Shown: positions 42,912-52,222 of the stretch, in pieces | Position numbering within the stretch: position 1 is the stretch's first letter | How the letters are laid out: each line of letters begins with the position of its first letter | Assembly: GCF_024978135.1 (NCBI RefSeq) | Contig: NZ_JANTEZ010000005.1 | Location: forward strand, 1 to 64,000 | DNA length: 64,000 nt | Direction of reading: 5' to 3' | Source of the DNA: Herbiconiux gentiana | GTDB lineage: Bacteria > Actinomycetota > Actinomycetes > Actinomycetales > Microbacteriaceae | Position numbers and translations under genes: made by a program | Notes under the pieces: generated by a model | The model's database searches: none | What the model was told of the DNA's origin: nothing | What the model saw: only the letters and a program-made list of their open reading frames with translations

Positions 42912-42917
42912 ATTCTA
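42912..42917 (-). promoter_or_regulatory. Leaderless -10 box for the HNH gene
   Basis: TAGAAT on the reverse strand, six bases, ATG at 42905, in a locally AT-rich stretch. Confidence 0.65.
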
Positions 42918-42942
42918 TCATAATGCCATGACGAATGCTCGT

Positions 42943-44436
42943 TTATTCGGAACTGTGTTCGGGCAGAGTGCCCACCCGGTGCCGCCCCCGCAGCAGGTAC
43001 CACGCCATCCCCGCCGCCACCACCGCGCCGATGACGATGAGCGCGCTGTACTGCAGCGGCCCGTCCGCGCCGTAGACCTCGGGCCGCGGCCACGCCAGAT
43101 TCACCGCCATGGCCGCACCCCACAGCACCGCGACCACGTTGATCGGCAGGCCGAGGCGGCCGAGCGAGAAGGTGCCGGCACGAGCATCCGTCGACCTGTA
43201 TTCGCCCCGCAGGCGTCGCACCAAGAGCGGCAGGGTGACGAGCAGGTAGGCGAGATAGATCAGGATGACCGCGACACTCGTCACCGCCGTGAAGATCTGC
43301 GGGGTGCCGATGTTGACGGCGAGGATCAGCACCGCGAGCATCCCGATGACCACCGCGGGCACCACAGGTGTGCGGCGCCGGGCGTCTATGCGGGCGAGGG
43401 CGGCGGCGGCCGGGAGGGCGTTGTCGCGCGCCATCGCGAACACCAGGCGGATGCCCGCGGTGTGCACCGCGAGGGCGCAGACGGTGATCGCCACCACGAT
43501 GCATCCGAGGAAGACGGAGCCGAGCGGCCCGCCGAGCACCTGCAGCAGGATCAGCTGGAGGCCGCCGGAGGGCTCGCCGAGGGCGGGATCGGCGAGGTCG
43601 GGGGCGGCGAGGATGGCGAAGAGCAGGATGAGTCCGCCCAGCACGAACGACGCGACGATGGCGCGGAGGATGGCGGCGGGTGCGGTCCGACGCGGGTCGA
43701 TGGTCTCCTCGCCCAGGGAGCTGGCCGTGTCGAAGCCGTACATCACGTAGGCGGAGGCGATGGCCGCGATGAGGAACGCGCCGGCGTAGCCGCCGGGCAG
43801 GCCCTCGCCGCGGCCGGCCGGATCGAGCAGCACCGTCGGCGGGTTCACCGCGTTCACCGCCAGCACCACCACGAGGAGCACGGCCGCGACGAGCTCGATC
43901 ATCACGCCGATGCTGTTGATGCGGGCCATCAGCTTCACGCCGACCGCGTTGACGACCGTGGTGAACACGATCAGGACGGCGCCCCAGATCACCGCACTCA
44001 CGCCGAAGCTGGCGCCGGTGCCGTCGCCCACGAGCTGGAAGCCGCTCCAGAGCTGCGGCAGCGTGGCCTGGTAGGCGAGCACTACCGCGGCGAGCGAGAC
44101 GATCGACGCGATCACCATCAGCCAGCCGGCGAGCCAGCTCACCGTAGGGCCGGCGACGCGCTTGCTCCAGTTGTAGACCGAGCCGGCCACCGGGTAGCGC
44201 GCGGCCAGTTCGGCGAAGCAGAGCGCCACCATGAGCTGGCCGCCGAACACCAGCGGCCACGACCACCAGTACGCGGGCCCGCCGTTCAGGAAGCCGAAGT
44301 AGAACAACTGGAACGTGCCGGTCAGGATCGAGATGTAGCTGACCCCGGCGGCGAAGCTCGCGAACCGGCCGATGCTGCGGGACAGCGTGGGGCGGTACCC
44401 GAACTCGGCCACGCCGTCGTCGCTCTGCGCGCTCAT
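42943..44436 (-). CDS. APC-family amino acid/amine permease
   Basis: 497 residues with about 12 membrane segments. ASFAAGVSYISILTGTFQLF and GGPAYWWSWPLVFGGQLMVALCFAELAARYPVAGSVYNW are typical of the APC branch that includes GABA/polyamine and choline-like permeases; YGFDTASSLGEETIDPRRTAP is the conserved cytoplasmic loop. ATG at 44436, 7 bases after the double-DUF2207 gene's stop, so probably co-transcribed. Substrate unknown. Confidence 0.88.
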   Translation of the reverse strand: MSAQSDDGVAEFGYRPTLSRSIGRFASFAAGVSYISILTGTFQLFYFGFLNGGPAYWWSWPLVFGGQLMVALCFAELAARYPVAGSVYNWSKRVAGPTVSWLAGWLMVIASIVSLAAVVLAYQATLPQLWSGFQLVGDGTGASFGVSAVIWGAVLIVFTTVVNAVGVKLMARINSIGVMIELVAAVLLVVVLAVNAVNPPTVLLDPAGRGEGLPGGYAGAFLIAAIASAYVMYGFDTASSLGEETIDPRRTAPAAILRAIVASFVLGGLILLFAILAAPDLADPALGEPSGGLQLILLQVLGGPLGSVFLGCIVVAITVCALAVHTAGIRLVFAMARDNALPAAAALARIDARRRTPVVPAVVIGMLAVLILAVNIGTPQIFTAVTSVAVILIYLAYLLVTLPLLVRRLRGEYRSTDARAGTFSLGRLGLPINVVAVLWGAAMAVNLAWPRPEVYGADGPLQYSALIVIGAVVAAGMAWYLLRGRHRVGTLPEHSSE

Positions 44437-44443
44437 CTGCGGG

Positions 44444-47400
44444 TCAGCCGCGAGTCGAGGCAGGACGGGCGCCGGCGCGGCGGGTGGCGATGATGGCGAG
44501 GGTGATGCCCGCCGCGCCCGCCAGGGCTGCGAGGGCGAGCGGGGTGAACTCGGACCGGTCCGCGGGCATGTCGATGGTCGCCCAGATGAACAGGATGATC
44601 GCCGCGATGCCGAGGGCCGGTGCGAGCCAGCGCGTGAGGTCGCGGGCGAGGCCCGGGGTGGTGAGCGACTCGAGGTGGCGCCGGCGCCGCGACAGTCCGA
44701 CGAGGCCGAGCAGGAGCGAGAGTCCACCGAGGACGGCGACCACCGCGACCGGCAGCACCCCCACGTTGCGGGTTGCCGCGAGGGCGTCGGGGTCGGGGCC
44801 CGTGAAGGTGCCGGCCGGGAAGTCGAGGCGCGCCCCGAGGTCGGAGTTCGTCAGCTCCCACGGCCAGCCCGCGTCGCCGTCCCGCCGCAGCTCGAGCACC
44901 GTCGAGCGGATGCCGTCGGCCTCCGAGACGGAGTCGGTCGACGGGGCGAACTCGGTCGACGAGGCAGCGTCGCTCGATGGGGCGGAGTCGGTCGACGAGG
45001 CAGAGTCGGTCGACGGCGCGGCATCGTCGTCCTCGCCGACGGTCCCGAACGGCACGACGTCCTCCGGCCACTGGCTCGGCTCGTCGTAAACGTCCGTGTC
45101 CCGCGTGATCCACCCCCCGTCGAGCGCCTCCGCCGCGAGCGCCGTGGGCATCCGCAGCTCGATACGCAGCGGGTCGAGGCCCGGGTCGTCGTCCCAGTTC
45201 GAGTCGTATTTCCAGCCGTCCAGCAGGGCCGCCCAGCGCACCGCATCGACGACGGTGCCGACAGCTTCGCCCGACGACGACACGGCCTGCGCCGCCACCG
45301 CCGCCGAACCCAGGGTGTAGTCGACCTCCACCTCGTGCGCCCCGCTCAGCACCTCGGTCAGCTGCGTCACGAGCAGCAGCGAGTCGCCGTCGGGCCGCGT
45401 GCGGAACGGCGTCGAGGCCCCGTCCACCCGCACCTCCGAGACGGTGAGGTCGAGGTCCTGACCGGCGAACCCGCTGGGCCACTGCTGCGCGAACTGCGGC
45501 ACCTGCGAGCCGTCGTCGTCGAAGGTGACGTCGAGCCGCTCGGTCACGGCGAGGCGCGCAGTGCCGTCGTCGGCGCAGGTGAGCTCCGCGACCGCGTCGA
45601 ACGACTGCACCGATGTGAACGTGGCGCCGGGCACGTCGGCCGAGTAGCTGGCGTAGTCGAAGGAGCGCGGAAAGGGCGTGGGCAGCAGCGCCACGGATGC
45701 GATGGCCCCGGCCACCATGAGCAGGGCGAGCATCCGCACCCCGATGCGACCGGCACCGAGGAACGATCGCGATCGCCAGCCCCGGCTGGAGTCCTCGCCG
45801 AGCTCCTGGTCGATCAGAGCGACGACGCTGCGGCCGGCCTCACGGGGTGGCGACTGCAGCACGGCGTACGCCAGGGCGTCCTCGCGGAGGGGGCCGCGGG
45901 CGAGCATCCGCGTTCTCTCGGCGTAGACGCCGATGCCGCGCAGGTGCTGCTTGAGCAGAGCACCGCGCCGGGTGAGCGGGCGCGAGGTCAGGGCCAGCGC
46001 GAGCACCACCAGCGCGACCAGCGACGACAGCAACACGAACGCGACCGGCCACCACACCACCGCGAGCACGGTCTGGTGCGAGAGCTGCCGCACGAGCCCC
46101 CACTGCACCACGGTGAGCGCCAGCGGGGCGGCGATGAACAGGTCGCGCACGAAGCCGCGGGGTATGCGGCGGATGCCCGCGTGCACCTGCTCGGCACGCT
46201 CCGACGCCGAGAGGTACCGGCTGAGGGCGCGGGGCCGGTCGCCCAGCCGACCCGTGCGGGCCGCGACGCGGGACGCCTCCCTCAACCGCTGCTGCCGGGC
46301 CGCACTCGGGGCGCCGGGCACGGACGCCTTGGCCCCCCGCCGCCCCCAGCGGCGCTTCTTCGTGGCGCTGCGGGGTGCCGATCGCGCGCTCTCGAGGGCC
46401 TCGGCGAGCTCGAGGGCGGCGGGCGCGCGCAGGATCTGGGCGGCCATCCGCACCGACACGCCCTTCGGGGGGTCGTACTGGGCGACGAACCAGGGGCGGC
46501 CACGGGCGTCGCTCCAGGCGACGGCCCGGGCGGCGAGCGCGAGCAGCAGCGTGACCAGCAGGATCGCCAGCGGCGCCAACGGGCCGTAGACCTGCAGCCA
46601 GAACAGGAGGGTCGGCGGGGGCATGGTGAACGTGCCGCCGTCGAAGATCATCCGGAAGCGGGCCTGCGCGTACGGCGGCATGTTCTGGTCGTTGGTGAAG
46701 CCGTAGCTCGTAGTGCCGGGCTGCGGGCCCTCCTCGGGCGTCAGCCACTCGCCGCCGCCCACCAGCAGCCAGGCGAGCGTGCCGCGCGGCTGCTGCACCA
46801 GCTGCGCGTCGACGTCGTCGGGCAGGGTGACGGACACGTCGAGACCGGCCAGGGCCTGGCGCCAGTCGGGGCCGAAGACGTCCCACTCGAGCAGGTCGAC
46901 CGGGGTCGTGTCGGGGTCGTCGTCGGCGGCGGTGTTGGTCGCGTCGGCCCGGGTGGTCAGGTAGGCGAGGTCGTGCAGCTCGTAGGTGATGACGAAGACG
47001 TGGTCGCCCGTGAGCACCTGCTCGTCGCGCGCCCCGTCATTTGTCCCGTCTGCCGGCGGAGCCAGATCGAGGGCCAGCTGGTCGGTGGTCTCGCTGCGCC
47101 GGGCCTCGACGGCCACCCCGTCGACGGTCGTGGTGAGCACCGAGGGCTCGAGGGCGTGGCCCTGGTACTGCGTCGCCAGCACGCGGCGGATGCCGGACTC
47201 CTCGACACCGTCGGGGAAGAACGCGGTGATCGTCTCCTCGACGTGGGCGGTCAGGCGGCCGTCGTCACCGCGTTCGACGGTGTAGTCGACGTCGAAGTCG
47301 CGGGCGATCCAGGTGTCGGTGGCGGTCTCGGCCGAACCGGTGATGTCGTCGAGGCTCAGCGGCTCGTTGATGATCGGGCCGAACAGCAGCACCAGGCCGG

Positions 47401-47692
47401 CGATCGCGACCAGCGCCCAGAACGCGCGGATGCCGTTGCGCAGGCGCGTCCCGCCGTGCGACCGCAGCCAGGCCTCGGCGCCGAGCAGCCAGCGCGAGAG
47501 CACGACCCAGAGGGCGGTGTGCTGGGGCGGGGCGTCGGGGACGCGGTCGTCGGGGAGGGCGGTGGGGTCGGGCTGGCCGGTCGTGGGGTCGCTCGTGCCG
47601 CTGGCTGCGTTCCCGCCGCTGTCGTCGCTGATGTCGCCTCCCCCGTCGTCACCCGGCCCTGGGGCCCACCCGTGAGCCGGCCCCCGACTCAC
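44444..47692 (-). CDS. Large membrane protein with two DUF2207 units
   Basis: 1082 residues. A charged N-terminal region and membrane helix (about 75-95) lead to a first extracytoplasmic DUF2207-like beta domain (FDVDYTVERGDDGRLTAHVEETI, about 115-300). Membrane helices and a basic cytoplasmic segment (KKRRWGRRGAKA) follow, then two more helices, a second beta domain (about 640-960; TERLDVTFDDDGSQVPQF) with a Ser/Thr/Asp-rich stretch, and terminal helices. DUF2207 proteins usually have one unit. GTG start after TAGGCT and six bases. Function unknown. Confidence 0.8.
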   Translation of the reverse strand: MSRGPAHGWAPGPGDDGGGDISDDSGGNAASGTSDPTTGQPDPTALPDDRVPDAPPQHTALWVVLSRWLLGAEAWLRSHGGTRLRNGIRAFWALVAIAGLVLLFGPIINEPLSLDDITGSAETATDTWIARDFDVDYTVERGDDGRLTAHVEETITAFFPDGVEESGIRRVLATQYQGHALEPSVLTTTVDGVAVEARRSETTDQLALDLAPPADGTNDGARDEQVLTGDHVFVITYELHDLAYLTTRADATNTAADDDPDTTPVDLLEWDVFGPDWRQALAGLDVSVTLPDDVDAQLVQQPRGTLAWLLVGGGEWLTPEEGPQPGTTSYGFTNDQNMPPYAQARFRMIFDGGTFTMPPPTLLFWLQVYGPLAPLAILLVTLLLALAARAVAWSDARGRPWFVAQYDPPKGVSVRMAAQILRAPAALELAEALESARSAPRSATKKRRWGRRGAKASVPGAPSAARQQRLREASRVAARTGRLGDRPRALSRYLSASERAEQVHAGIRRIPRGFVRDLFIAAPLALTVVQWGLVRQLSHQTVLAVVWWPVAFVLLSSLVALVVLALALTSRPLTRRGALLKQHLRGIGVYAERTRMLARGPLREDALAYAVLQSPPREAGRSVVALIDQELGEDSSRGWRSRSFLGAGRIGVRMLALLMVAGAIASVALLPTPFPRSFDYASYSADVPGATFTSVQSFDAVAELTCADDGTARLAVTERLDVTFDDDGSQVPQFAQQWPSGFAGQDLDLTVSEVRVDGASTPFRTRPDGDSLLLVTQLTEVLSGAHEVEVDYTLGSAAVAAQAVSSSGEAVGTVVDAVRWAALLDGWKYDSNWDDDPGLDPLRIELRMPTALAAEALDGGWITRDTDVYDEPSQWPEDVVPFGTVGEDDDAAPSTDSASSTDSAPSSDAASSTEFAPSTDSVSEADGIRSTVLELRRDGDAGWPWELTNSDLGARLDFPAGTFTGPDPDALAATRNVGVLPVAVVAVLGGLSLLLGLVGLSRRRRHLESLTTPGLARDLTRWLAPALGIAAIILFIWATIDMPADRSEFTPLALAALAGAAGITLAIIATRRAGARPASTRG

Positions 47693-47698
47693 CGATCG

Positions 47699-47704
47699 AG
47701 CCTA
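47699..47704 (-). promoter_or_regulatory. Leaderless -10 box for the DUF2207 gene
   Basis: TAGGCT on the reverse strand, six bases (CGATCG), GTG at 47692. Confidence 0.55.
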
Positions 47705-47739
47705 CGAGAAGTCCGGCCCCTCCGCCGTATCAGGCTCGC

Positions 47740-47745
47740 TACAGT
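47740..47745 (+). promoter_or_regulatory. Leaderless -10 box for the monooxygenase gene
   Basis: TACAGT, six bases, ATG at 47752. The two divergent genes each have such a box within a 59-bp gap. Confidence 0.6.
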
Positions 47746-47751
47746 GGCCGC

Positions 47752-48036
47752 ATGGCCGAGGTGCACCTGCAGGGCCGGTTGATCTGCTCGGATGCGCGTG
47801 ACGCCGCCCTCGTCGCCGAGCACCTTCCGGCGCACCTCGCCCTGACCCGCGCCGAGGCGGGCTGCGTGTCGTTCGAGGTCACGCCGACGGAGGATCCGCT
47901 GGTCTGGCGCGTCGAGGAGCGCTTCGACGGCGAACCGTCCTTCCGCGCCCACCAGGCCCGCGCGGCGGCGAGCGCCTGGGGCCGCGCGACGGCGCACCTC
48001 GCCCGCGACTACACGATCACGGGCCTGCCGGAGTGA
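47752..48036 (+). CDS. Small ABM-family (quinol-monooxygenase-like) protein
   Basis: 94 residues of the dimeric ferredoxin-like ABM fold: VAEHLPAHLALTRAEAGCVSFEVTPTEDPLVWRVEERFDGEPSFRAHQ shows the usual A-G-C-x-x-F and E-x-F pattern. Relatives oxidise quinols or polyketides without cofactor. Stands alone; partner unknown. Confidence 0.75.
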   Translation: MAEVHLQGRLICSDARDAALVAEHLPAHLALTRAEAGCVSFEVTPTEDPLVWRVEERFDGEPSFRAHQARAAASAWGRATAHLARDYTITGLPE

Positions 48037-48054
48037 CCCCGACCGACCCGCGGG

Positions 48055-49755
48055 TCAGCGGGTGGTGAGCGTGAGGGCGGGAGAGGTAGGAGCCTTGGCG
48101 GCCACGACCTGGAGGCCGACGCGGACGGACTGGCCGGAGGCCGGTGCCGCCGCCCAGTCGGTGCCGGTGCAGGTGATCGACGTCTTCGGGACGGCCGTGC
48201 ACGTCATCCCCCAGGAGTTGGTGATGGAGGTGACGGCGGGGTCGGGCCAGGTGACCGTCCAGCCGGTGATCGGGGACGACGCCGTGATCGTGAGGTCGGC
48301 GACGTAGCCCTCGCCCCAGGCGCTCTGCAGGGCCCAGGTCGCCTGCGCCGGCGCACCCGGGGTGGTGGGGGTGGGGGTCGCCGTCGGCTTCGGCGTCGGG
48401 GTGGGGCTCGGGGAGTTCGTCGGCTTCGGCGTGGGCGTGGGGGTCGCCGTCGGCTTCGGGGTGGGCGAGGCCGTGGGCTTGGGGGTGGGGGTCGGCGTGA
48501 CCGTGGGCTTGGGGGTGGGCATCGCCGTGGGCTTCGGGGTCGCGGTCGGAGTGGGCGTGGCCGTCGGCTTCGGGGTGGGGGTGGGCGTCGGCACGGGGGT
48601 GCCGGTACCGAGCAGGGGGCGGAGGGCGGTGAGCTTGGCCGTCTGCGGGGTGGTCCAGTCGTCGCGCACGAGGCCGCCCGTGTCACCGCTGTTGGGGTTG
48701 AACGACCAGTAGGCGAAGCTGAGCTTCTTCGTGGCCAGGTAGTCGACCAGCTTCGCCAGCCACTGCTGGTCGCTGCTGGTCTCGAGCTTGGTGCCGAACT
48801 CGCCGAGCAGCACGGGGGCGATCTTCTTCGTGGCGATGAAGCCCCAGTTCTTCTCCCACACCGCCGGCAGGTTGGCCGGGTAGTCGGCCGCCTGAAACCA
48901 GCTCTGCGCGAAGACCGTCGACGGGTAGTCGTGGGGCGAGTAGACGACCCGGTTCGCCACGCTCAGCGTGACGGGCTTGCTCGCCACGCCGGCGAGGCCG
49001 CCGCCCCACCAGGTGGAGCTGCCGTCGGTCTGGCGCTCGACACCCTCGACCACGATGAGCAGCTTCGGGTTGACGGCGAGCACCGCGTTTCCCGCACGGG
49101 TCGCCGCCGCCTGCCAGTCCCGCGACGCGTCGCCGCAGCCCCAGCACGCGGTGCCGTGCGGCTCGTTGTGCAGATCGAAGCCGATCACGGCGGGGTTCGA
49201 CTTGTACCGGGTGGCGAGCGCCTTCCAGTCGGCGATCCACGTCGCCTCGCTGTACCGGCCCGTGTACCAGAGCTCGGATTGGCCGCCGGAGTCGGGTCGG
49301 TGCCGGTCGAGGATGACGTTCAGGCCGTAGGCGTTCGCCCGGGCGACGACCCGGTCGAGCAGCTGCAGCACGGTCAGCGACGACAGCCCGGGGTTGACCT
49401 GCTCGTTGATCGAGTTCGGCGCCGCCTGCGCCAGGCACTCGTTCGAGAACGGCAGCCGGATGGTGTTGAACCCCATCGACGCGATCTGCGCCATTCCCGC
49501 GTCGAGCGAGATCGACCAGAGCCCGTGCGGCGCGCAGTTCGAGGTCTCCATGCCGAACCAGGCGGCCGCCTTGACGACGTAGGGGGTGTTCGACGCGGTG
49601 ACGATCTGGGCACCGCTCGTGTGCAGCCAGCCCGGCAGGGTGGCGGCCTGTGCGGGCGCCGCCGCGCTCCCCGGAGCGACCAGACCGACGACCACCAGGG
49701 CCGCAGCGACGAGCGAGGCCGCGAGCCTGCGCCCGATGCGTGTGCGTGCGCTCAT
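48055..49755 (-). CDS. Secreted GH5 endoglucanase with CBM2
   Basis: 566 residues. Signal peptide (cleavage near AQA-AT, about residue 38), GH5 catalytic domain (about 40-375) with acid/base E198 (LHNEPHG) and nucleophile E319 (LGEFGTK), a Pro-Thr linker (about 383-467) and a C-terminal CBM2 ([19 protein letters not shown], flanked by Cys pair). Degrades cellulose or related beta-glucans outside the cell; with the GH3 enzyme it could complete cellulose to glucose. RBS GGAGGGG ahead of the ATG at 49755. No LacI-type operator seen upstream. Confidence 0.93.
   Translation of the reverse strand: MSARTRIGRRLAASLVAAALVVVGLVAPGSAAAPAQAATLPGWLHTSGAQIVTASNTPYVVKAAAWFGMETSNCAPHGLWSISLDAGMAQIASMGFNTIRLPFSNECLAQAAPNSINEQVNPGLSSLTVLQLLDRVVARANAYGLNVILDRHRPDSGGQSELWYTGRYSEATWIADWKALATRYKSNPAVIGFDLHNEPHGTACWGCGDASRDWQAAATRAGNAVLAVNPKLLIVVEGVERQTDGSSTWWGGGLAGVASKPVTLSVANRVVYSPHDYPSTVFAQSWFQAADYPANLPAVWEKNWGFIATKKIAPVLLGEFGTKLETSSDQQWLAKLVDYLATKKLSFAYWSFNPNSGDTGGLVRDDWTTPQTAKLTALRPLLGTGTPVPTPTPTPKPTATPTPTATPKPTAMPTPKPTVTPTPTPKPTASPTPKPTATPTPTPKPTNSPSPTPTPKPTATPTPTTPGAPAQATWALQSAWGEGYVADLTITASSPITGWTVTWPDPAVTSITNSWGMTCTAVPKTSITCTGTDWAAAPASGQSVRVGLQVVAAKAPTSPALTLTTR
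48357..48609. repeat. Pro-Thr linker repeat region in the cellulase
   Basis: Imperfect repeats of a Pro-Thr-Pro-Lys-Pro-Thr-Ala unit, about 85 residues. The plus strand reads GGGGTGGGCGTC-like repeats. It is coding DNA for a flexible O-glycosylatable linker and prone to length change. Confidence 0.85.
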
Positions 49756-49852
49756 CTCGCCCCTCCCCCGTCACCCCCTGAGGCCGGGAGTGGGTTCATG
49801 GTAGCCGACCACCGCATCCGCCGTCGGGCCTGTGGACGGTTCGAGGTGGAGG

Positions 49853-50140
49853 TCAGGTCGTGATGAAGAAGAACATCAGGATGAACGGGACCGCCGACAC
49901 CACGATCCCGACCGTGCTCACCCACCGTGCGGCCGACGGGCGCGAGCGCAGCACCGAGATCATGCCGACGAACAGGCCGACCACCGCCAGGAGGAGCGGC
50001 AGCCACGTGGGGATCCCCGCGACGAGCGTGACGATGGCCGCCAGCCCGGCGACGATCGACACGACGGCGACGGCGTCGATGCCGCCGCTCGGGGCCTGCA
50101 GGGTCTGGGGGCGCTGGGTGGGGTCGTCGAGATCCGACAT
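49853..50140 (-). CDS. Small membrane protein, unknown
   Basis: 95 residues with three hydrophobic segments: AVAVVSIVAGLAAIVTLVAG, WLPLLLAVVGLFVGMISVL and WVSTVGIVVSAVPFILMFFFI. Similar DUF4190-like small proteins are common in actinobacteria. ATG at 50140 with GAAGGAG ahead. Confidence 0.7.
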   Translation of the reverse strand: MSDLDDPTQRPQTLQAPSGGIDAVAVVSIVAGLAAIVTLVAGIPTWLPLLLAVVGLFVGMISVLRSRPSAARWVSTVGIVVSAVPFILMFFFITT

Positions 50141-50283
50141 GCGGCTCCTTCGGTGGGGTGGGGGGGGTGGCGGGATGGGCGTCCTCCCAGTGAACGAGGG
50201 GTGGCCCGCCCCGGCAAGGGGCTGGCGCCCAGACGGCAAGGAGGTAGCGAACGGGCTTCACGAACGTGGCGCCGGGTCGGGCG

Positions 50284-50289
50284 TAGCGT
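50284..50289 (+). promoter_or_regulatory. Leaderless -10 box
   Basis: TAGCGT, six bases, ATG at 50296. Confidence 0.55.
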
Positions 50290-50295
50290 GAGAGC

Positions 50296-51255
50296 ATGCT
50301 GATCGAGGTCGCGGTTCCCGGCTGGGAGCACGCATGCTGCGGCGAGGCGTTCGCCGTCGGGGCGCCGCGGACGTTCTCGCTGCTTGCCGCTCCGCCCGTC
50401 AGCGGAGGGCCGACGCCGTTCACCGGAGGGCCGACGCCGTTCACCGGCAAGCCGACGCCGTTGCCCCGATATCGGGAAGAGCACCACGGGCAGACTCCCG
50501 CCGACGTCCCGCAGTGGGAGGTGACGGGCCTCGTCGTCGCGATCGAGGCCGTCGAGTACGGGAGTCGTGAGCGACCTGGCCGGCCCGGGGTGCACGAGTG
50601 GAGCGAGGAGGGCCGCCGCGCGCATCCGCTCGACACCGTCGCCGCACGCGCCTCGGGGCCCGGCGAGTACCTCGTCACCCTCGAGGTCGACGAGACGGTC
50701 GCGCTGCCCGGCTACCGGCTCAGCGTCGAAGAGTCCGAGCACGAGCGGCTGCGCCTCGAGGCGGTCGCCCGCGCCGACGAACGCGCGGTCGACGCGGTCG
50801 GGGTGCGACTGTCCCGGCTCGCCGACGACCTCGAGAGGCGTTGGCGCGGCCACGGATCCGTCGGGCGGTCGGCGAATGGGGCGAACCTCAGCTTCAGGCC
50901 GCACGGCCCCGGAGCCATCCTGGCGTGGTCGAGGAGTGATGCCCCATCCGACGGGGTCGCCGTGCAGCTGGGCGACGGGCGATTCGGTCTCGGCGCCGAC
51001 GACGACGGGGTGCGGATGCTCGAAGCCTTCGTCGAGGCCGCGTCCGCGGGTCGCGTGCAGGAGCGGGTGCGCGAGACCGTCGACGGCGTCGAGTTCGCGA
51101 CCGAAGTGGTGGGCGAGCGGGGCGCCGACGACGTGCTGGAGCGCGCGACCCGCACGGCGCAGGTCCTCCGCTCGGGGACGATGGTGGCGATGGCCGGCCC
51201 GGTGCGCGAGCGGATCGAACGCGGCGACCACCGCTGGGCACCCTGGGGCGAGTGA
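50296..51255 (+). CDS. Unknown actinobacterial protein (DUF6578-like N-terminus)
   Basis: 319 residues. The first 25 (VPGWEHACCGEAFAVGAPRTF) resemble DUF6578-type proteins, where a Trp and a CCG motif start a small beta domain; a 7-residue repeat GGPTPFT then occurs 2.5 times. The remainder is acidic and mixed, with no motif I recognise. Its 3' end lies in a 45-bp tandem duplication. Leaderless start at 50296. Confidence 0.55.
   Translation: MLIEVAVPGWEHACCGEAFAVGAPRTFSLLAAPPVSGGPTPFTGGPTPFTGKPTPLPRYREEHHGQTPADVPQWEVTGLVVAIEAVEYGSRERPGRPGVHEWSEEGRRAHPLDTVAARASGPGEYLVTLEVDETVALPGYRLSVEESEHERLRLEAVARADERAVDAVGVRLSRLADDLERRWRGHGSVGRSANGANLSFRPHGPGAILAWSRSDAPSDGVAVQLGDGRFGLGADDDGVRMLEAFVEAASAGRVQERVRETVDGVEFATEVVGERGADDVLERATRTAQVLRSGTMVAMAGPVRERIERGDHRWAPWGE
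50404..50460. repeat. 21-bp in-frame tandem repeat
   Basis: Units at 50404-50424, 50425-50445 and 50446-50460 (partial) encode GGPTPFT, GGPTPFT, GKPTP. Confidence 0.8.
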
Positions 51256-51309
51256 GGTCCAGGGCGCGGCGACCACCGCTGGTCACACTCGGGGCGAGTG
51301 AGCCCAGGG
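51221..51309. repeat. 45-bp tandem duplication at a gene end
   Basis: A block starting GCGGCGACCACCGCTGG and ending CCAGGG occurs at 51221-51264 and 51266-51309 with a few changes. The first copy holds the real stop codon (TGA at 51253-51255); the second is non-coding. Confidence 0.8.
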
Positions 51310-51319
51310 CGCGGCCCGG

Positions 51320-51325
51320 TAGCCT
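51320..51325 (+). promoter_or_regulatory. Leaderless -10 box
   Basis: TAGCCT, six bases (GGGGGC), GTG at 51332. Confidence 0.5.
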
Positions 51326-51331
51326 GGGGGC

Positions 51332-51667
51332 GTGGACATCAGCGCGCTTCGTCACTTCCTCGCCGTCGCCGACGAGGGCGACTGGTCGCGCGCCGCGAAC
51401 GCCGAGCACGTGTCGCGGGCGACCATCCAGGCGTCGGTCGCGGCGCTAGAGGCCGAGCGCGAGGAGCAGCTGGTCGTCGCCGACGACGAGGGCGTGCGGT
51501 TGACGGATGCCGGTGCCGCCTTCCGCGGGGAGGCTCGCGGCCGCGTGGCGAAGGCGCCGGCTCCGGCCCCGAAGGCGGGCGGCAAGGCGAAGGCCTCGAA
51601 GGGCAAGGGCCGCGCCCCCATCGTCAAGGGCCAGCCCAAGCCCTACCCCAAGCGCCAGGGCCGCTGA
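51332..51667 (+). CDS. LysR-type HTH alone, with basic tail
   Basis: 111 residues. The N-terminal 62 match the LysR winged helix (LRHFLAVADEGDWSRAANAEHVSRATIQASVAALE). The effector-binding domain (about 200 residues in LysR proteins) is replaced by a Lys/Ala/Pro-rich tail (APKAGGKAKASKGKGR). GTG start after TAGCCT and six bases. It may be a truncated regulator or a small nucleoid-type DNA-binding protein; the ordered basic tail argues against simple decay. Confidence 0.65.
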   Translation: MDISALRHFLAVADEGDWSRAANAEHVSRATIQASVAALEAEREEQLVVADDEGVRLTDAGAAFRGEARGRVAKAPAPAPKAGGKAKASKGKGRAPIVKGQPKPYPKRQGR

Positions 51668-51718
51668 CCCGCGGGCCGACAGCCCGAATCCGGCGCACCG
51701 GCAGCCCAGGCCCGGCCG

Positions 51719-52141
51719 CTACGCGCGACGGCGGCGGATGCGGATCGGGCCTTTCGCCGTCGACGGATCCACCACCGACCCGCCCTGGGTGATCTCCACC
51801 TCGCCCGCCGCGACGAGCCGGCGGGCCGCCTGGCGGGCCGGCTCCATGAGGTCGCGCCAGGTGTCCTCCTCGCCCACCGCGCGGGCCGCGTCGGAGGGGC
51901 AGATGCTCGACGTCGCCGCCCGGGCCGCGAGCAGCTCGAGGATCGCGCTCTCCAGCCGGCGGTCGACCTCGGTGACGCCTCGCCGGCGGCAGGCGTCGGA
52001 GCAGTAGCGCACCTCGTTCCAGTTCGCGGCCCACTTGGCCCGCCACTCCATGCGCCGCCCGCAGACCGCGCACGTCTTCTCGTCGCCGGGACCGCCCTGC
52101 CCGGCACCGTCCTCCGCTTTCACCCGCTGCCGATGCGCCAT
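51719..52141 (-). CDS. DUF2256 + DUF3253 zinc-finger protein
   Basis: 140 residues. TCAVCGRRMEWRAKWAANWNEVRYCSDACRR is DUF2256, a four-Cys zinc ribbon; the rest (SAILELLAARAATSSICPSDAARAVG, ARQAARRLVAAGEVEITQGG) is DUF3253, a small winged-helix-like domain. Function unknown. Start ambiguous: ATG at 52141 chosen (GAGACT six bases before it); GTG at 52156 is in frame but overlaps a repeat. Confidence 0.82.
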   Translation of the reverse strand: MAHRQRVKAEDGAGQGGPGDEKTCAVCGRRMEWRAKWAANWNEVRYCSDACRRRGVTEVDRRLESAILELLAARAATSSICPSDAARAVGEEDTWRDLMEPARQAARRLVAAGEVEITQGGSVVDPSTAKGPIRIRRRRA

Positions 52142-52155
52142 CCCTCCAGTCTCCA

Positions 52156-52212
52156 CCTCGAAGCCGACAGCGGCCCTCGAAGCCGACAGTGACCCTCGAA
52201 CCCGACAGTGGC
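52156..52212. repeat. Three 19-bp tandem repeats
   Basis: CCTCGAAGCCGACAGCGGC-like units start at 52156, 52175 and 52194, with drift in the third. Non-coding, between divergent genes. Confidence 0.8.
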
Positions 52213-52222
52213 GCGGGAATCA

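Noticed and set aside
44372-47782. 1136-codon forward open frame opposite the DUF2207 gene
   Set aside because: It is the antisense shadow of a GC-rich gene. The reverse strand shows recognisable domains; this one gives only Arg/Gly/Glu/His-rich nonsense.
48357-48609. Regular repeats that could look like a CRISPR array
   Set aside because: They are in frame and encode a Pro-Thr linker between GH5 and CBM2. Units are short and lack unique spacers.
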